Shown one piece after another: positions 1-5,413 of a stretch of 11,183 nucleotides of DNA. The first letter of the stretch is position 1; each line of letters opens with the position of its first letter. A program made the translations under genes and the position numbers. The DNA comes from CAMEON01 sp045645165 (GTDB lineage Bacteria; Bacillota; Clostridia; Oscillospirales; CAG-272), in the NCBI GenBank assembly GCA_045645165.1, contig JAZRIF010000231.1:1-11183 (forward strand), read 5' to 3'. The notes beneath the pieces were generated by a model that saw only the letters and a list, made by a program, of their open reading frames with translations, was not told where the DNA came from and did no database searches.

Positions 1-134
1 CGGTCTACCAGGGCTCCGAGGGTCAGGTTCTGTCCTCTGCCATGGCGTGGATGTACTTCCTGATCGTTATGCTGATCCTGGCCGCAGCCGTCGGTATCTT
101 CTCGGCCTTCGTGTTCTACCAAAAACGTGATTAA
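1..134 (+). CDS. Carbohydrate ABC transporter permease, MalF/UgpA type, C-terminal end (partial)
   Basis: Only the last 43 residues are in the window, read in the frame starting at base 3 and ending at TAA 132-134. They hold one long hydrophobic helix, roughly MAWMYFLIVMLILAAAVGIF, followed by a short basic tail ending YQKRD. That is how the last transmembrane helix of the first permease in a sugar importer usually ends. The next gene begins 12 bases later behind a strong ribosome-binding site and is a MalG-type permease, so this is most likely its membrane partner in one ABC importer for a sugar or oligosaccharide. The family call rests on this context more than on the short tail itself. The solute-binding protein and the rest of this permease presumably lie upstream. 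Confidence 0.7.
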   Translation, partial: VYQGSEGQVLSSAMAWMYFLIVMLILAAAVGIFSAFVFYQKRD

Positions 135-146
135 GGAGGTATAGAA

Positions 147-1247
147 ATGGATACGAATATGCAAAATACACCCAAAATCACGAAAGAATCCAAGAACAAG
201 ATTCGCGTCGAGTTTGACCGTACGCCTCTGAAAGAGAGAATGAAGGCCAAATTCCTGAACCTGTACTTCTTCCAAAAGGTAGCGTGGATGATCTTCCGCC
301 TGGTTCTGCTGGTCGGTATCTCCTACGTGGTTCTGTTCCCCTTCATCTCCAAGATCGCAGGTTCCTTCATGTCCCCCGAGGATTTCGTGGACGTTACTGT
401 CCGTCTGATCCCCAAGAACTTTACCCTGGATATCTACAAGGCCGTGCTCTTTGAGCTGGACTACTGGGAGGCTTTCGGTAATACCTTCCTGATCTCCTTC
501 CTGAGCGCCATCCTGCAGACCTTCATCTGCTGCCTCATCGGTTACGGTCTGGCTAAGTTCCGCTTCAAGGGTAACGGACTGGTCATGCTGCTGGTTATCC
601 TGACCATGATCATCCCCCACGGTACTCTGCAGCTGTCCATGTTCATGGGCTTCCGCTACTTCGACGTGCTGGGCATTCTGTCCTTCCTGAGTGGCGGCGC
701 TTCCATCGGCTTCATGCCCGAGAGCTTCAACGAACTGTTGGCCGGCATCCAGATCATTGATCTGCCCGATCACGGTCTGGCTCTGACCAATACCTACGCG
801 CCTCTCCTGATCATGTCGGCTACCGGTCTTGCATTCAAGAACGGTCTGTACATCTTCATGCTCCGTCAGTTCTTCACCGGCGTGCCGGATGCACTGGAGG
901 AGTCCGCGTACATCGACGGTTCCGGCGTGTTCCGTACCTTCTTCACCATCATTCTCCCCCTGTCCATCCCCATGATGGTGACCGTGTTCCTGTTCGCCTT
1001 CTGCTGGCAGTGGACCGACGACTTCTACACAGAGCTCTTCTTCACCACGAATAAGATCGTTCTGATGCCCGACGTCGTAGAGATCCCCACTTCCCTGAAG
1101 ACCGACTATGCAGGTCAGAATATGTACTATACGGCGATCCGTAATACTTGCGGTCTCTGTATCATTGCACCCCTGGTGATCCTCTACTGCTTTGGCCAGA
1201 ACTTCCTGGTTCAGGGTATCGAGCGCTCGGGTCTGACCGCAGAATAA
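147..1247 (+). CDS. Carbohydrate ABC transporter permease, MalG type
   Basis: This 366-residue membrane protein is the second permease subunit of an ABC importer and would carry a sugar or oligosaccharide across the cytoplasmic membrane. About six hydrophobic helices are visible, near residues 48-68, 113-135, 145-165, 217-240, 275-295 and 333-355. The cytoplasmic EAA loop that docks on the ATPase lies at about 248-275 (DALEESAYIDGSG, ending in a Pro). A basic, soluble N-terminus of about 45 residues precedes the first helix. The protein is longer than the usual 270-300 residues, because of that tail and an extra stretch at about 171-215 between helices 3 and 4. The start is fixed by GGAGGT at 135-140. 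It lies 12 bases after the preceding permease and is followed by two hairpins, so it ends the operon. No ATPase gene follows; in many Firmicutes sugar importers the ATPase (MsmX/UgpC type) is shared and encoded elsewhere. The substrate cannot be told from the sequence. Confidence 0.93.
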   Translation: MDTNMQNTPKITKESKNKIRVEFDRTPLKERMKAKFLNLYFFQKVAWMIFRLVLLVGISYVVLFPFISKIAGSFMSPEDFVDVTVRLIPKNFTLDIYKAVLFELDYWEAFGNTFLISFLSAILQTFICCLIGYGLAKFRFKGNGLVMLLVILTMIIPHGTLQLSMFMGFRYFDVLGILSFLSGGASIGFMPESFNELLAGIQIIDLPDHGLALTNTYAPLLIMSATGLAFKNGLYIFMLRQFFTGVPDALEESAYIDGSGVFRTFFTIILPLSIPMMVTVFLFAFCWQWTDDFYTELFFTTNKIVLMPDVVEIPTSLKTDYAGQNMYYTAIRNTCGLCIIAPLVILYCFGQNFLVQGIERSGLTAE

Positions 1248-1288
1248 TTCCATATCCTTGGAGAATAGCTCCAAGAAAAAACTCAAAG

Positions 1289-1319
1289 GAGCCACCCGAT
1301 CATCGGGTGGCTCTTTTTT
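1289..1319 (+). terminator. Rho-independent terminator of the sugar-permease operon
   Basis: Perfect 12-bp arms GAGCCACCCGAT (1289-1300) and ATCGGGTGGCTC (1302-1313) are followed directly by six T residues (1314-1319). It lies 41 bases after the permease stop. The A-rich bases on its left could also let it act on the minus strand. Confidence 0.92.
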
Positions 1320-1320
1320 C

Positions 1321-1386
1321 AAAGTTCTTGAAAAGGGGTGCAGGGGAGAAACTTCTTTCAAGAAGTTTCTCCCCTGCGCTTTTTTC
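1321..1386. repeat. Long perfect palindrome, tandem terminator or dispersed intergenic repeat
   Basis: Arms at 1340-1356 and 1361-1377 pair perfectly over 17 bp around a TTCA loop, with two more pairs (one wobble) outside. Six T residues at 1380-1385 make this a good second terminator for plus-strand transcription. On the minus strand, only CCCC then four T residues follow, so it is a weaker terminator for spoVT, whose stop is 14 bases away. The left flank TTCTTGAAA (1325-1333) is exactly complementary to TTTCAAGAA (1356-1364), giving a competing fold. The overall pattern resembles palindromes I recall as scattered between genes in Oscillospiraceae; whether it is repeated in this genome cannot be seen from one copy. 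Confidence 0.8.
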
Positions 1387-1390
1387 TTTC

Positions 1391-1945
1391 TTACGTCTCC
1401 AGCTGTCTTCCGAGGAAGTTGGCGGCGGTTTGGATGAGCTTGGCCTCGATGTCAAAGGCGAGGCGGTCGGAGCTGTCGCCCTCCAAGGCCTTGGCGGACA
1501 CCACGCAACCCACGATGTCTCCCTCACTGAGGATGGGCATGGCGCAGCTTACCGCGTGACTGCCGCCGTCGCGGATGATGTTCTTGTATTCCGAGTCGCC
1601 GTTGTTGGCATAGAAGGAGCGATTTTCCATAATGTGCTCCAGCGCCTCGGAGAGGGGTTTGTCAGCGTACTCCCGCTTAGGGATTCCCGCGCAGGCAATG
1701 ACGGTGTCGCGGTCGCAGATGGCGACGGCCAGACCGCAGGTTTTGTGGAGGGTCTCGGCGTATTGCCCTGCGAAGGCAGTCAATTCCCCGATGGGGGAGT
1801 ATTTTTTGAAGATGACCTCTCCCTCACGGTCGGTATAAATTTCCAGCGGGTCACCCTCACGGATGCGCATGGTGCGGCGGATTTCCTTGGGGATGACAAC
1901 GCGGCCCAGGTCGTCAATGCGGCGAACAATTCCGGTAGCTTTCAT
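1391..1945 (-). CDS. spoVT: Stage V sporulation protein T (AbrB-family transcription regulator)
   Basis: This 184-residue protein matches SpoVT in length (about 178 in Bacillus subtilis) and architecture. The N-terminal 50 residues are an AbrB/SpoVT swapped-hairpin DNA-binding domain, starting MKATGIVRRIDDLGRVVIPK and continuing EIRRTMRIREGDPLEIYTD. Residues from about 58 to the end form a GAF-like sensory domain (CGLAVAICDRDTVIACAG; later GCVVSAKAL). In B. subtilis, SpoVT is made in the forespore and tunes sigma-G-dependent genes; by family this one should act in late sporulation, although SpoVT homologues in Clostridia can act more broadly. The start is clear: AAGGAG lies about 13 bases upstream in the transcript. 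That sequence sits in one arm of a near-perfect inverted repeat, described separately. The gene converges on the sugar-permease operon. Confidence 0.95.
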   Translation of the reverse strand: MKATGIVRRIDDLGRVVIPKEIRRTMRIREGDPLEIYTDREGEVIFKKYSPIGELTAFAGQYAETLHKTCGLAVAICDRDTVIACAGIPKREYADKPLSEALEHIMENRSFYANNGDSEYKNIIRDGGSHAVSCAMPILSEGDIVGCVVSAKALEGDSSDRLAFDIEAKLIQTAANFLGRQLET

Positions 1946-1957
1946 ATATATATAAAT

Positions 1958-2003
1958 CTCCTTGTTTGCAGATTTGTGATGTTAGTATCTGCAAAACAAG
2001 GAG
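1958..2003 (-). promoter_or_regulatory. Inverted repeat in the spoVT leader, enclosing the ribosome-binding site
   Basis: On the plus strand CTCCTTGTTTGCAGAT (1958-1973) is the reverse complement of ATCTGCAAAACAAGGAG (1987-2003), apart from one extra A in the second arm. The loop is 13 bases. In the minus-strand transcript the upstream arm begins CTCCTTG and the downstream arm ends CAAGGAG, so the Shine-Dalgarno sequence of spoVT would be base-paired. It could be a translational hairpin or a DNA operator, for example for SpoVT itself. Both readings are inference; the symmetry is seen directly. Confidence 0.75.
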
Positions 2004-2004
2004 A

Positions 2005-2035
2005 ATTATACTGCTGTTCAATAATAAATTGTCAA
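2005..2035 (-). promoter_or_regulatory. Candidate sigma-A-like promoter of spoVT
   Basis: Read on the minus strand, TTGACA (2035-2030) and TATAAT (2010-2005) are both perfect but separated by 19 bp, two more than optimal. A start about seven bases after the -10 would put the inverted-repeat arm at the 5' end of the mRNA. Closer to the gene, GTATA followed 17 bases later by GATACTA resembles a forespore (sigma-F/G type) promoter, which would fit spoVT biology. It cannot be decided which is used. Confidence 0.55.
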
Positions 2036-2081
2036 TTTAAGAAAGCGAAGAAATCCGCCCCGACCTAGAGCCGACACTAGG

Positions 2082-3602
2082 TTATCTTTTTTTCTTTGCG
2101 AAAATAACCGCGCCGAACCCAAGCAGGATGATTTCGATGATGGACATACCTCCAAGCATGCCGCCAATCACACCGCTGCAGCCTGCTGAGGTTGTATCTT
2201 TGTAATCTTTCCCGCAGACATCGCATTTGCTATCCCTGTCGGTGTCTGCACATTCGGAAACCGGCTTGCTGCAATGAGCGCATGTGTGCTTGCCGTAGGC
2301 AGCTTCGTGAGCATAGACATTGCCCCCGCAGATGTCGCAGATATGATCCGGATCGCTGTCTGTGCAGCGTGTAACTCGTTTGTTACAGTAGTTACAGGTG
2401 TGCGTGCCCTCTGTGGCTTCATGAATGCCAATGTCAGCCTTGCAGATATCACATGCGTGATCTTTGTTACTGTCTACGCAATCGTCTACCTCGAAGGTCT
2501 GGGCACATCCTTCGGTGGTACACGCGAAAAAGTGTTGTCCGTTTTCAGTGGAATATTTCTTGGCCGGAACATGCTCGGCGAACTCGCCGTAGGGCTGCTG
2601 ACAAACATCACAGATGGCTTTTTGGTGACAAGTGGTTGTGCCGCCGCTACAGTCTCCAAAATCAAGCTTTACATCGCATCCGCTCTGACAGGTGCGGTAG
2701 TGCTGATTGTTCTCAACCGTCCATTCCGACGGAATGTGGCAGTGGGGGTTGGCATCACCGTACGGTACGTCCTGGCCTTGGATGGTGGCGCTCAGAATGT
2801 TCAGTACCTCATGGTAGTCGTTGTTGCGCAGTTCATAGGTGCCCTTTTCTACATAGGAATCCAGTTTGGATACGTAATCCTTGGCATCAACGGTTTCTTG
2901 ATTGATCTTATGAAGGAGGGAACCATACTCGGATTGAATGGGACCGTACGACCAGTCGGGTATCCAGGAGCATTCAAAGTGGATCTCCCTTTCCATGTGG
3001 GTGCCGTTGAAGCTATACACGGAGAAATAACCCTCGGTTGTTCTGACGATCTCTTTGTCGCAGAGGAAGACCTTGCCGTCTGTTCCCCAGCAAAGTGTGA
3101 TGTATTCATCCGGAAAAGAGGGAACTTTCGTGGAGCTCATAACATTGCCGATATATCCGTCAGGCTCGTAGTAGGTCCACTTATTCCCCTCAACGGATTT
3201 GCACCAGTTTCTGTTCTGGCCGATTCGCTTGAGACTACCGTTTACATACGAGTAGATGCAGATCCATTCCGCAAGGCTGGTGTCGAGCACATAGGAGGAT
3301 TCATGGGTCACGAGACGCTTGATGATCAGCTCTTCAATGCCATCATTGGTTACGTCCACAAGATATACGGCGAGTATTTTTTCCGTAATGGCGGGGCGTT
3401 GGACTTTATCGGTAAACATGTTGTAGTAATCTTCATCCCGAACAGGCCCGCCCAGCCCTGCGATTTCTTCGTTCAAATATGCATAGTACGCCTTGTGCGC
3501 TTGAATTCTTTCGCCGTCTGCGGCGGATGCGGTGGGGATCATGCTGAGCATGGTAGTCAGCAAAATGATAATGCTGAACAATCGAATCCATCTTTGCTTC
3601 AT
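2082..3602 (-). CDS. Secreted, C-terminally anchored surface protein with Cys-rich repeat modules
   Basis: This 506-residue protein has a signal peptide (MKQRWIRLF, hydrophobic core, then ASA-AD with cleavage near residue 27). A globular part follows at about 30-275 with DVTNDGIEELII at 83-94, a Ca-loop-like pattern. From about 288 come small modules rich in paired Cys and His: HYRTC..GC at 301-309, HFFACTTEGC at 357-366, then a 38-residue unit with copies at 394-431 and from 432. Each unit holds C-x2-C and a segment of the type CTDSDPDHICDICGG. The end (474-506) is Gly-Cys, a hydrophobic helix, and a KKKR tail, which looks like a membrane or wall sorting signal but lacks LPXTG. Similar Cys-repeat proteins are, from memory, common in clostridial surface proteomes; the ligand or function is unknown. 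Base use is more AT-leaning than in hflX or the nitroreductase, suggesting possible acquisition. A consensus promoter lies upstream; no good terminator separates it from spoVT. Confidence 0.82.
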   Translation of the reverse strand: MKQRWIRLFSIIILLTTMLSMIPTASAADGERIQAHKAYYAYLNEEIAGLGGPVRDEDYYNMFTDKVQRPAITEKILAVYLVDVTNDGIEELIIKRLVTHESSYVLDTSLAEWICIYSYVNGSLKRIGQNRNWCKSVEGNKWTYYEPDGYIGNVMSSTKVPSFPDEYITLCWGTDGKVFLCDKEIVRTTEGYFSVYSFNGTHMEREIHFECSWIPDWSYGPIQSEYGSLLHKINQETVDAKDYVSKLDSYVEKGTYELRNNDYHEVLNILSATIQGQDVPYGDANPHCHIPSEWTVENNQHYRTCQSGCDVKLDFGDCSGGTTTCHQKAICDVCQQPYGEFAEHVPAKKYSTENGQHFFACTTEGCAQTFEVDDCVDSNKDHACDICKADIGIHEATEGTHTCNYCNKRVTRCTDSDPDHICDICGGNVYAHEAAYGKHTCAHCSKPVSECADTDRDSKCDVCGKDYKDTTSAGCSGVIGGMLGGMSIIEIILLGFGAVIFAKKKR

Positions 3603-3674
3603 GGAACTTCTGCCTTTCCGACCGGCGGAATCCCGTATACCCCGCTGATCCGGTTCGAATTTGAAATAGCCGTA

Positions 3675-3714
3675 TTGTTTTGTCTTGGGAACGAATCCTT
3701 TGCTGACAAAACAA
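3675..3714 (-). promoter_or_regulatory. Inverted repeat in the leader of the surface-protein gene
   Basis: TTGTTTTGTC (3675-3684) and GACAAAACAA (3705-3714) are exact 10-bp complements separated by 20 bases. They lie just downstream of the predicted minus-strand transcription start, in a leader of roughly 120 bases. This could be an operator for a dimeric repressor or an RNA hairpin; there is no T-run after it to suggest attenuation. Confidence 0.5.
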
Positions 3715-3731
3715 AACGATCTCAGGGTTTC

Positions 3732-3760
3732 ATTATATCATATTATTGGCTTCTTGTCAA
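3732..3760 (-). promoter_or_regulatory. Consensus sigma-A promoter of the surface-protein gene
   Basis: On the minus strand TTGACA (3760-3755) and TATAAT (3737-3732) are both exact and separated by exactly 17 bp. Transcription should begin near 3725. The divergent plus-strand promoter starts at 3818, so the two -35 boxes lie about 57 bp apart. Confidence 0.88.
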
Positions 3761-3817
3761 GTTCTTCCGACGTTTGTGCAGGGCTCTGTTTCTCAATCAC
3801 GGCATCTGCCGGATGGG

Positions 3818-3846
3818 TTGACAAATGCGGGAAAGTCTGTTATAAT
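3818..3846 (+). promoter_or_regulatory. Consensus sigma-A promoter of the nitroreductase gene
   Basis: TTGACA (3818-3823), a 17-bp spacer, then TATAAT (3841-3846) preceded by TGT, which adds an extended -10. Both hexamers are perfect. Transcription should begin near 3853, about 30 bases before the ATG, leaving a short leader. Confidence 0.92.
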
Positions 3847-3883
3847 AATGGTACAAGACATCTGATTTTGAGAGGAGATTCAT

Positions 3884-4405
3884 ATGAACCCCACCATCGA
3901 AACCATCCTCACCCGCCGCTCCATCCGCTCCTTCAAGCCCGATATGCTCCCCCGCGAGACCATCGACCAAATCATCGAGGCAGGTCTCTACGCCCCCAGC
4001 GGCATGAACACCCAGAATACCGTCATTATCGCCATCACCGACAAGGCCACCCGCGACCGCCTGTCCCGCGACAACGCCGCCGTTATGGGCGCTGACCGCG
4101 ACCCCTTCTACGGCGCGCCCGTGGTGCTGGTGGTGCTGGCCGAAAAGGGAAGAAGAACCCATATCCACGACGGCGCTCTGGTTATGGGCAACCTCATGCT
4201 GGCGGCTCACGCTCTGGGCGTGGGAAGCTGCTGGATTCACCGCGCGGGCGAGACCTTCGACCAGCCCGAGTGGAAGGAATGGCTGGCATCTCTGGGGCTG
4301 ACCGGTGACTACGAGGGCATCGGCAACTGCATCCTGGGCTATACCGATGGGGAAGAACCTCAAGCGCCCGCCAGACGGGAAGGACGGGTTTTCCGGGTTG
4401 AATGA
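3884..4405 (+). CDS. Nitroreductase-family FMN oxidoreductase
   Basis: This 173-residue protein belongs to the FMN-dependent nitroreductase family, cytosolic enzymes that use NAD(P)H to reduce nitro compounds, quinones or flavins. The FMN phosphate-binding RRSIRSF is at residues 11-17. The APSGMNTQ segment at 37-44 matches the usual A-P-S-x-x-N-x-Q flavin contact. The central helix reads HDGALVMGNLMLAAHALGVGSCWIH, with the typical glycine-rich turn, and the C-terminus ends with the family's arginine-containing GRVFRVE-type tail. The length is typical for the short clade. The start is set by GAGAGGAG a few bases upstream and by a consensus promoter. Codon third positions are strongly G/C. It is followed after 61 bases, with no convincing terminator, by the zinc-ribbon protein gene, so the two may be cotranscribed. 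The natural substrate cannot be read from the sequence. Confidence 0.93.
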   Translation: MNPTIETILTRRSIRSFKPDMLPRETIDQIIEAGLYAPSGMNTQNTVIIAITDKATRDRLSRDNAAVMGADRDPFYGAPVVLVVLAEKGRRTHIHDGALVMGNLMLAAHALGVGSCWIHRAGETFDQPEWKEWLASLGLTGDYEGIGNCILGYTDGEEPQAPARREGRVFRVE

Positions 4406-4466
4406 CTCTGTGCCGGATGACTTTTTCGGCTTATGAAATACAGAACAAAGAATTAGGAGGCATAAT

Positions 4467-5123
4467 ATGGCAAACTTTATTTGTGAATTGGAAGGTGTTC
4501 GCGGTCGGACATTGCGGTTGTATGATACCAAATGTGTGATCATAACCCAAAAGACAGCCGGAAGCTTGTTGACGGGGAACTTTACGGACGGAGAGAAAAC
4601 CCTGTATCTGATTGACGTGGTTGGCGTTCAATTCAAAAAATCGGGCGGTATGATTGGGTATTTGCAGTTTGAAACCCCCTCTATGCAAATGAACAACAAA
4701 AGCGATAACATGTTCTCGGAAGGTACATTTACCTTTGAACACGGAAAAAACGGCATCACCAACGAATTGATGGAGGCTGTGTATCACTATGTCACAGATC
4801 GGATTGAGGAATTGAAATACGGTACGTCGGTGGTTCAAGGCATTCCTGATTTTGAATCCTTGAAAGAAGCCAAATCCTCTTCGACTCAGGATCAGCAAGG
4901 GGAGACAGCCGCCGCGATGCTCAGCACGGACATGCCCAAGGCAGATCTTTGGAACAATGCCCAGAAGGCGCAGGGTGCCACGGTTGGCAAATGCGGTGTG
5001 TGCGGTACGAAAAAAACATACGTGCTGTTTGTTGAGTTTGAAGACTTTTTTGGAAAGACCGAAAAGAATGTGTGCTATGAGTGCTTCTGCGAGCAAAACT
5101 GCACGCCCATTCAGCCAAAGTAA
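4467..5123 (+). CDS. Protein with probable PH-like N-terminal domain and C-terminal zinc ribbon
   Basis: This 218-residue protein has no signal peptide or membrane helix and should be cytosolic. Residues 1-115 are beta-rich. The stretch LYLIDVVGVQFKKSGGMIGYLQFET (46-70) resembles bacterial PH-like proteins such as DUF4429/SHOCT-associated families, in which a tryptophan-poor strand pair ends in GY-x-QF. This assignment is from memory and moderate. Residues 97-117 look helical (NELMEAVYHYVTDRIEEL), then a polar linker runs to 170. The C-terminus carries CGVC (176-179) and CYEC (203-206) with a 23-residue spacer, a four-Cys zinc ribbon, plus further Cys at 208 and 212. The start has AGGAGG at the ideal distance. 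Base use is clearly more AT-leaning than the neighbouring nitroreductase, suggesting a different history. Function unknown; a terminator follows directly. Confidence 0.8.
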   Translation: MANFICELEGVRGRTLRLYDTKCVIITQKTAGSLLTGNFTDGEKTLYLIDVVGVQFKKSGGMIGYLQFETPSMQMNNKSDNMFSEGTFTFEHGKNGITNELMEAVYHYVTDRIEELKYGTSVVQGIPDFESLKEAKSSSTQDQQGETAAAMLSTDMPKADLWNNAQKAQGATVGKCGVCGTKKTYVLFVEFEDFFGKTEKNVCYECFCEQNCTPIQPK

Positions 5124-5130
5124 TCTCTGG

Positions 5131-5167
5131 CGGGTGTCTCAAATGATTGGTTTGAGACACCCGTTTT
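5131..5167 (+). terminator. Rho-independent terminator after the zinc-ribbon protein gene
   Basis: Perfect 13-bp arms CGGGTGTCTCAAA (5131-5143) and TTTGAGACACCCG (5151-5163) with a 7-base loop, then TTTTCTTT. It lies seven bases after the stop codon. Confidence 0.93.
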
Positions 5168-5339
5168 CTTTAGGAGTGGCTTAGCGGTCATACGCAATTT
5201 GTCGATGAGTGCCCGTTGCCCGGGGATTTGGTTTTTTGGTGGGAGGGTAAGTCGCTCTTTCTCTGATCCGCCTTTCTTTTGTCGATGAATTTTTCTTTCC
5301 CGATGACAGAAAGCGGGGTTTTTCTCGTCATAATCCTGT
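5168..5339. other. Intergenic stretch without a recognisable gene
   Basis: I find no coding frame with a ribosome-binding site here on either strand. The only pattern is a direct repeat TTTGTCGATGA at 5198-5208 and 5278-5288, 80 bases apart, and several pyrimidine-rich runs upstream of the next promoter. Confidence 0.5.
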
Positions 5340-5345
5340 TATAAT
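5337..5345 (+). promoter_or_regulatory. Extended -10 promoter of the collagen-like protease gene
   Basis: TGTTATAAT is a perfect extended -10 (TGn + TATAAT 5340-5345). The -35 region, around GGTTTT/GTTTTT at 5317-5323, is poor, which is tolerated with an extended -10. A start near 5352 gives a leader of about 60 bases to the ATG at 5414. Confidence 0.72.
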
Positions 5346-5413
5346 GGTTTCACAAAAGCGAGAACGGACAAAAAACGTGACGCTTGGAATTTGAACATAC
5401 AGGAGGAAAAAAC

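Noticed and set aside
1257..1275. CTTGGAG/CTCCAAG 7-bp hairpin just after the permease stop
   Set aside because: It is followed by A residues, not T, so it is not a terminator; a short stem alone is weak evidence, and a much better terminator begins 14 bases later.
2064..2081. CCTAG/CTAGG inverted repeat after the surface-protein gene as its terminator
   Set aside because: Only five pairs and no T-run on the minus strand; it is too weak to call.
2274..3821. A 515-codon open frame on the plus strand opposite the surface-protein gene
   Set aside because: No ribosome-binding site, and the opposite strand has a signal peptide, repeats, an anchor and a consensus promoter.
5198..5288. Direct repeat TTTGTCGATGA, two copies 80 bases apart
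   Set aside because: Too short and with no associated gene or structure to call an attachment site or regulatory pair.
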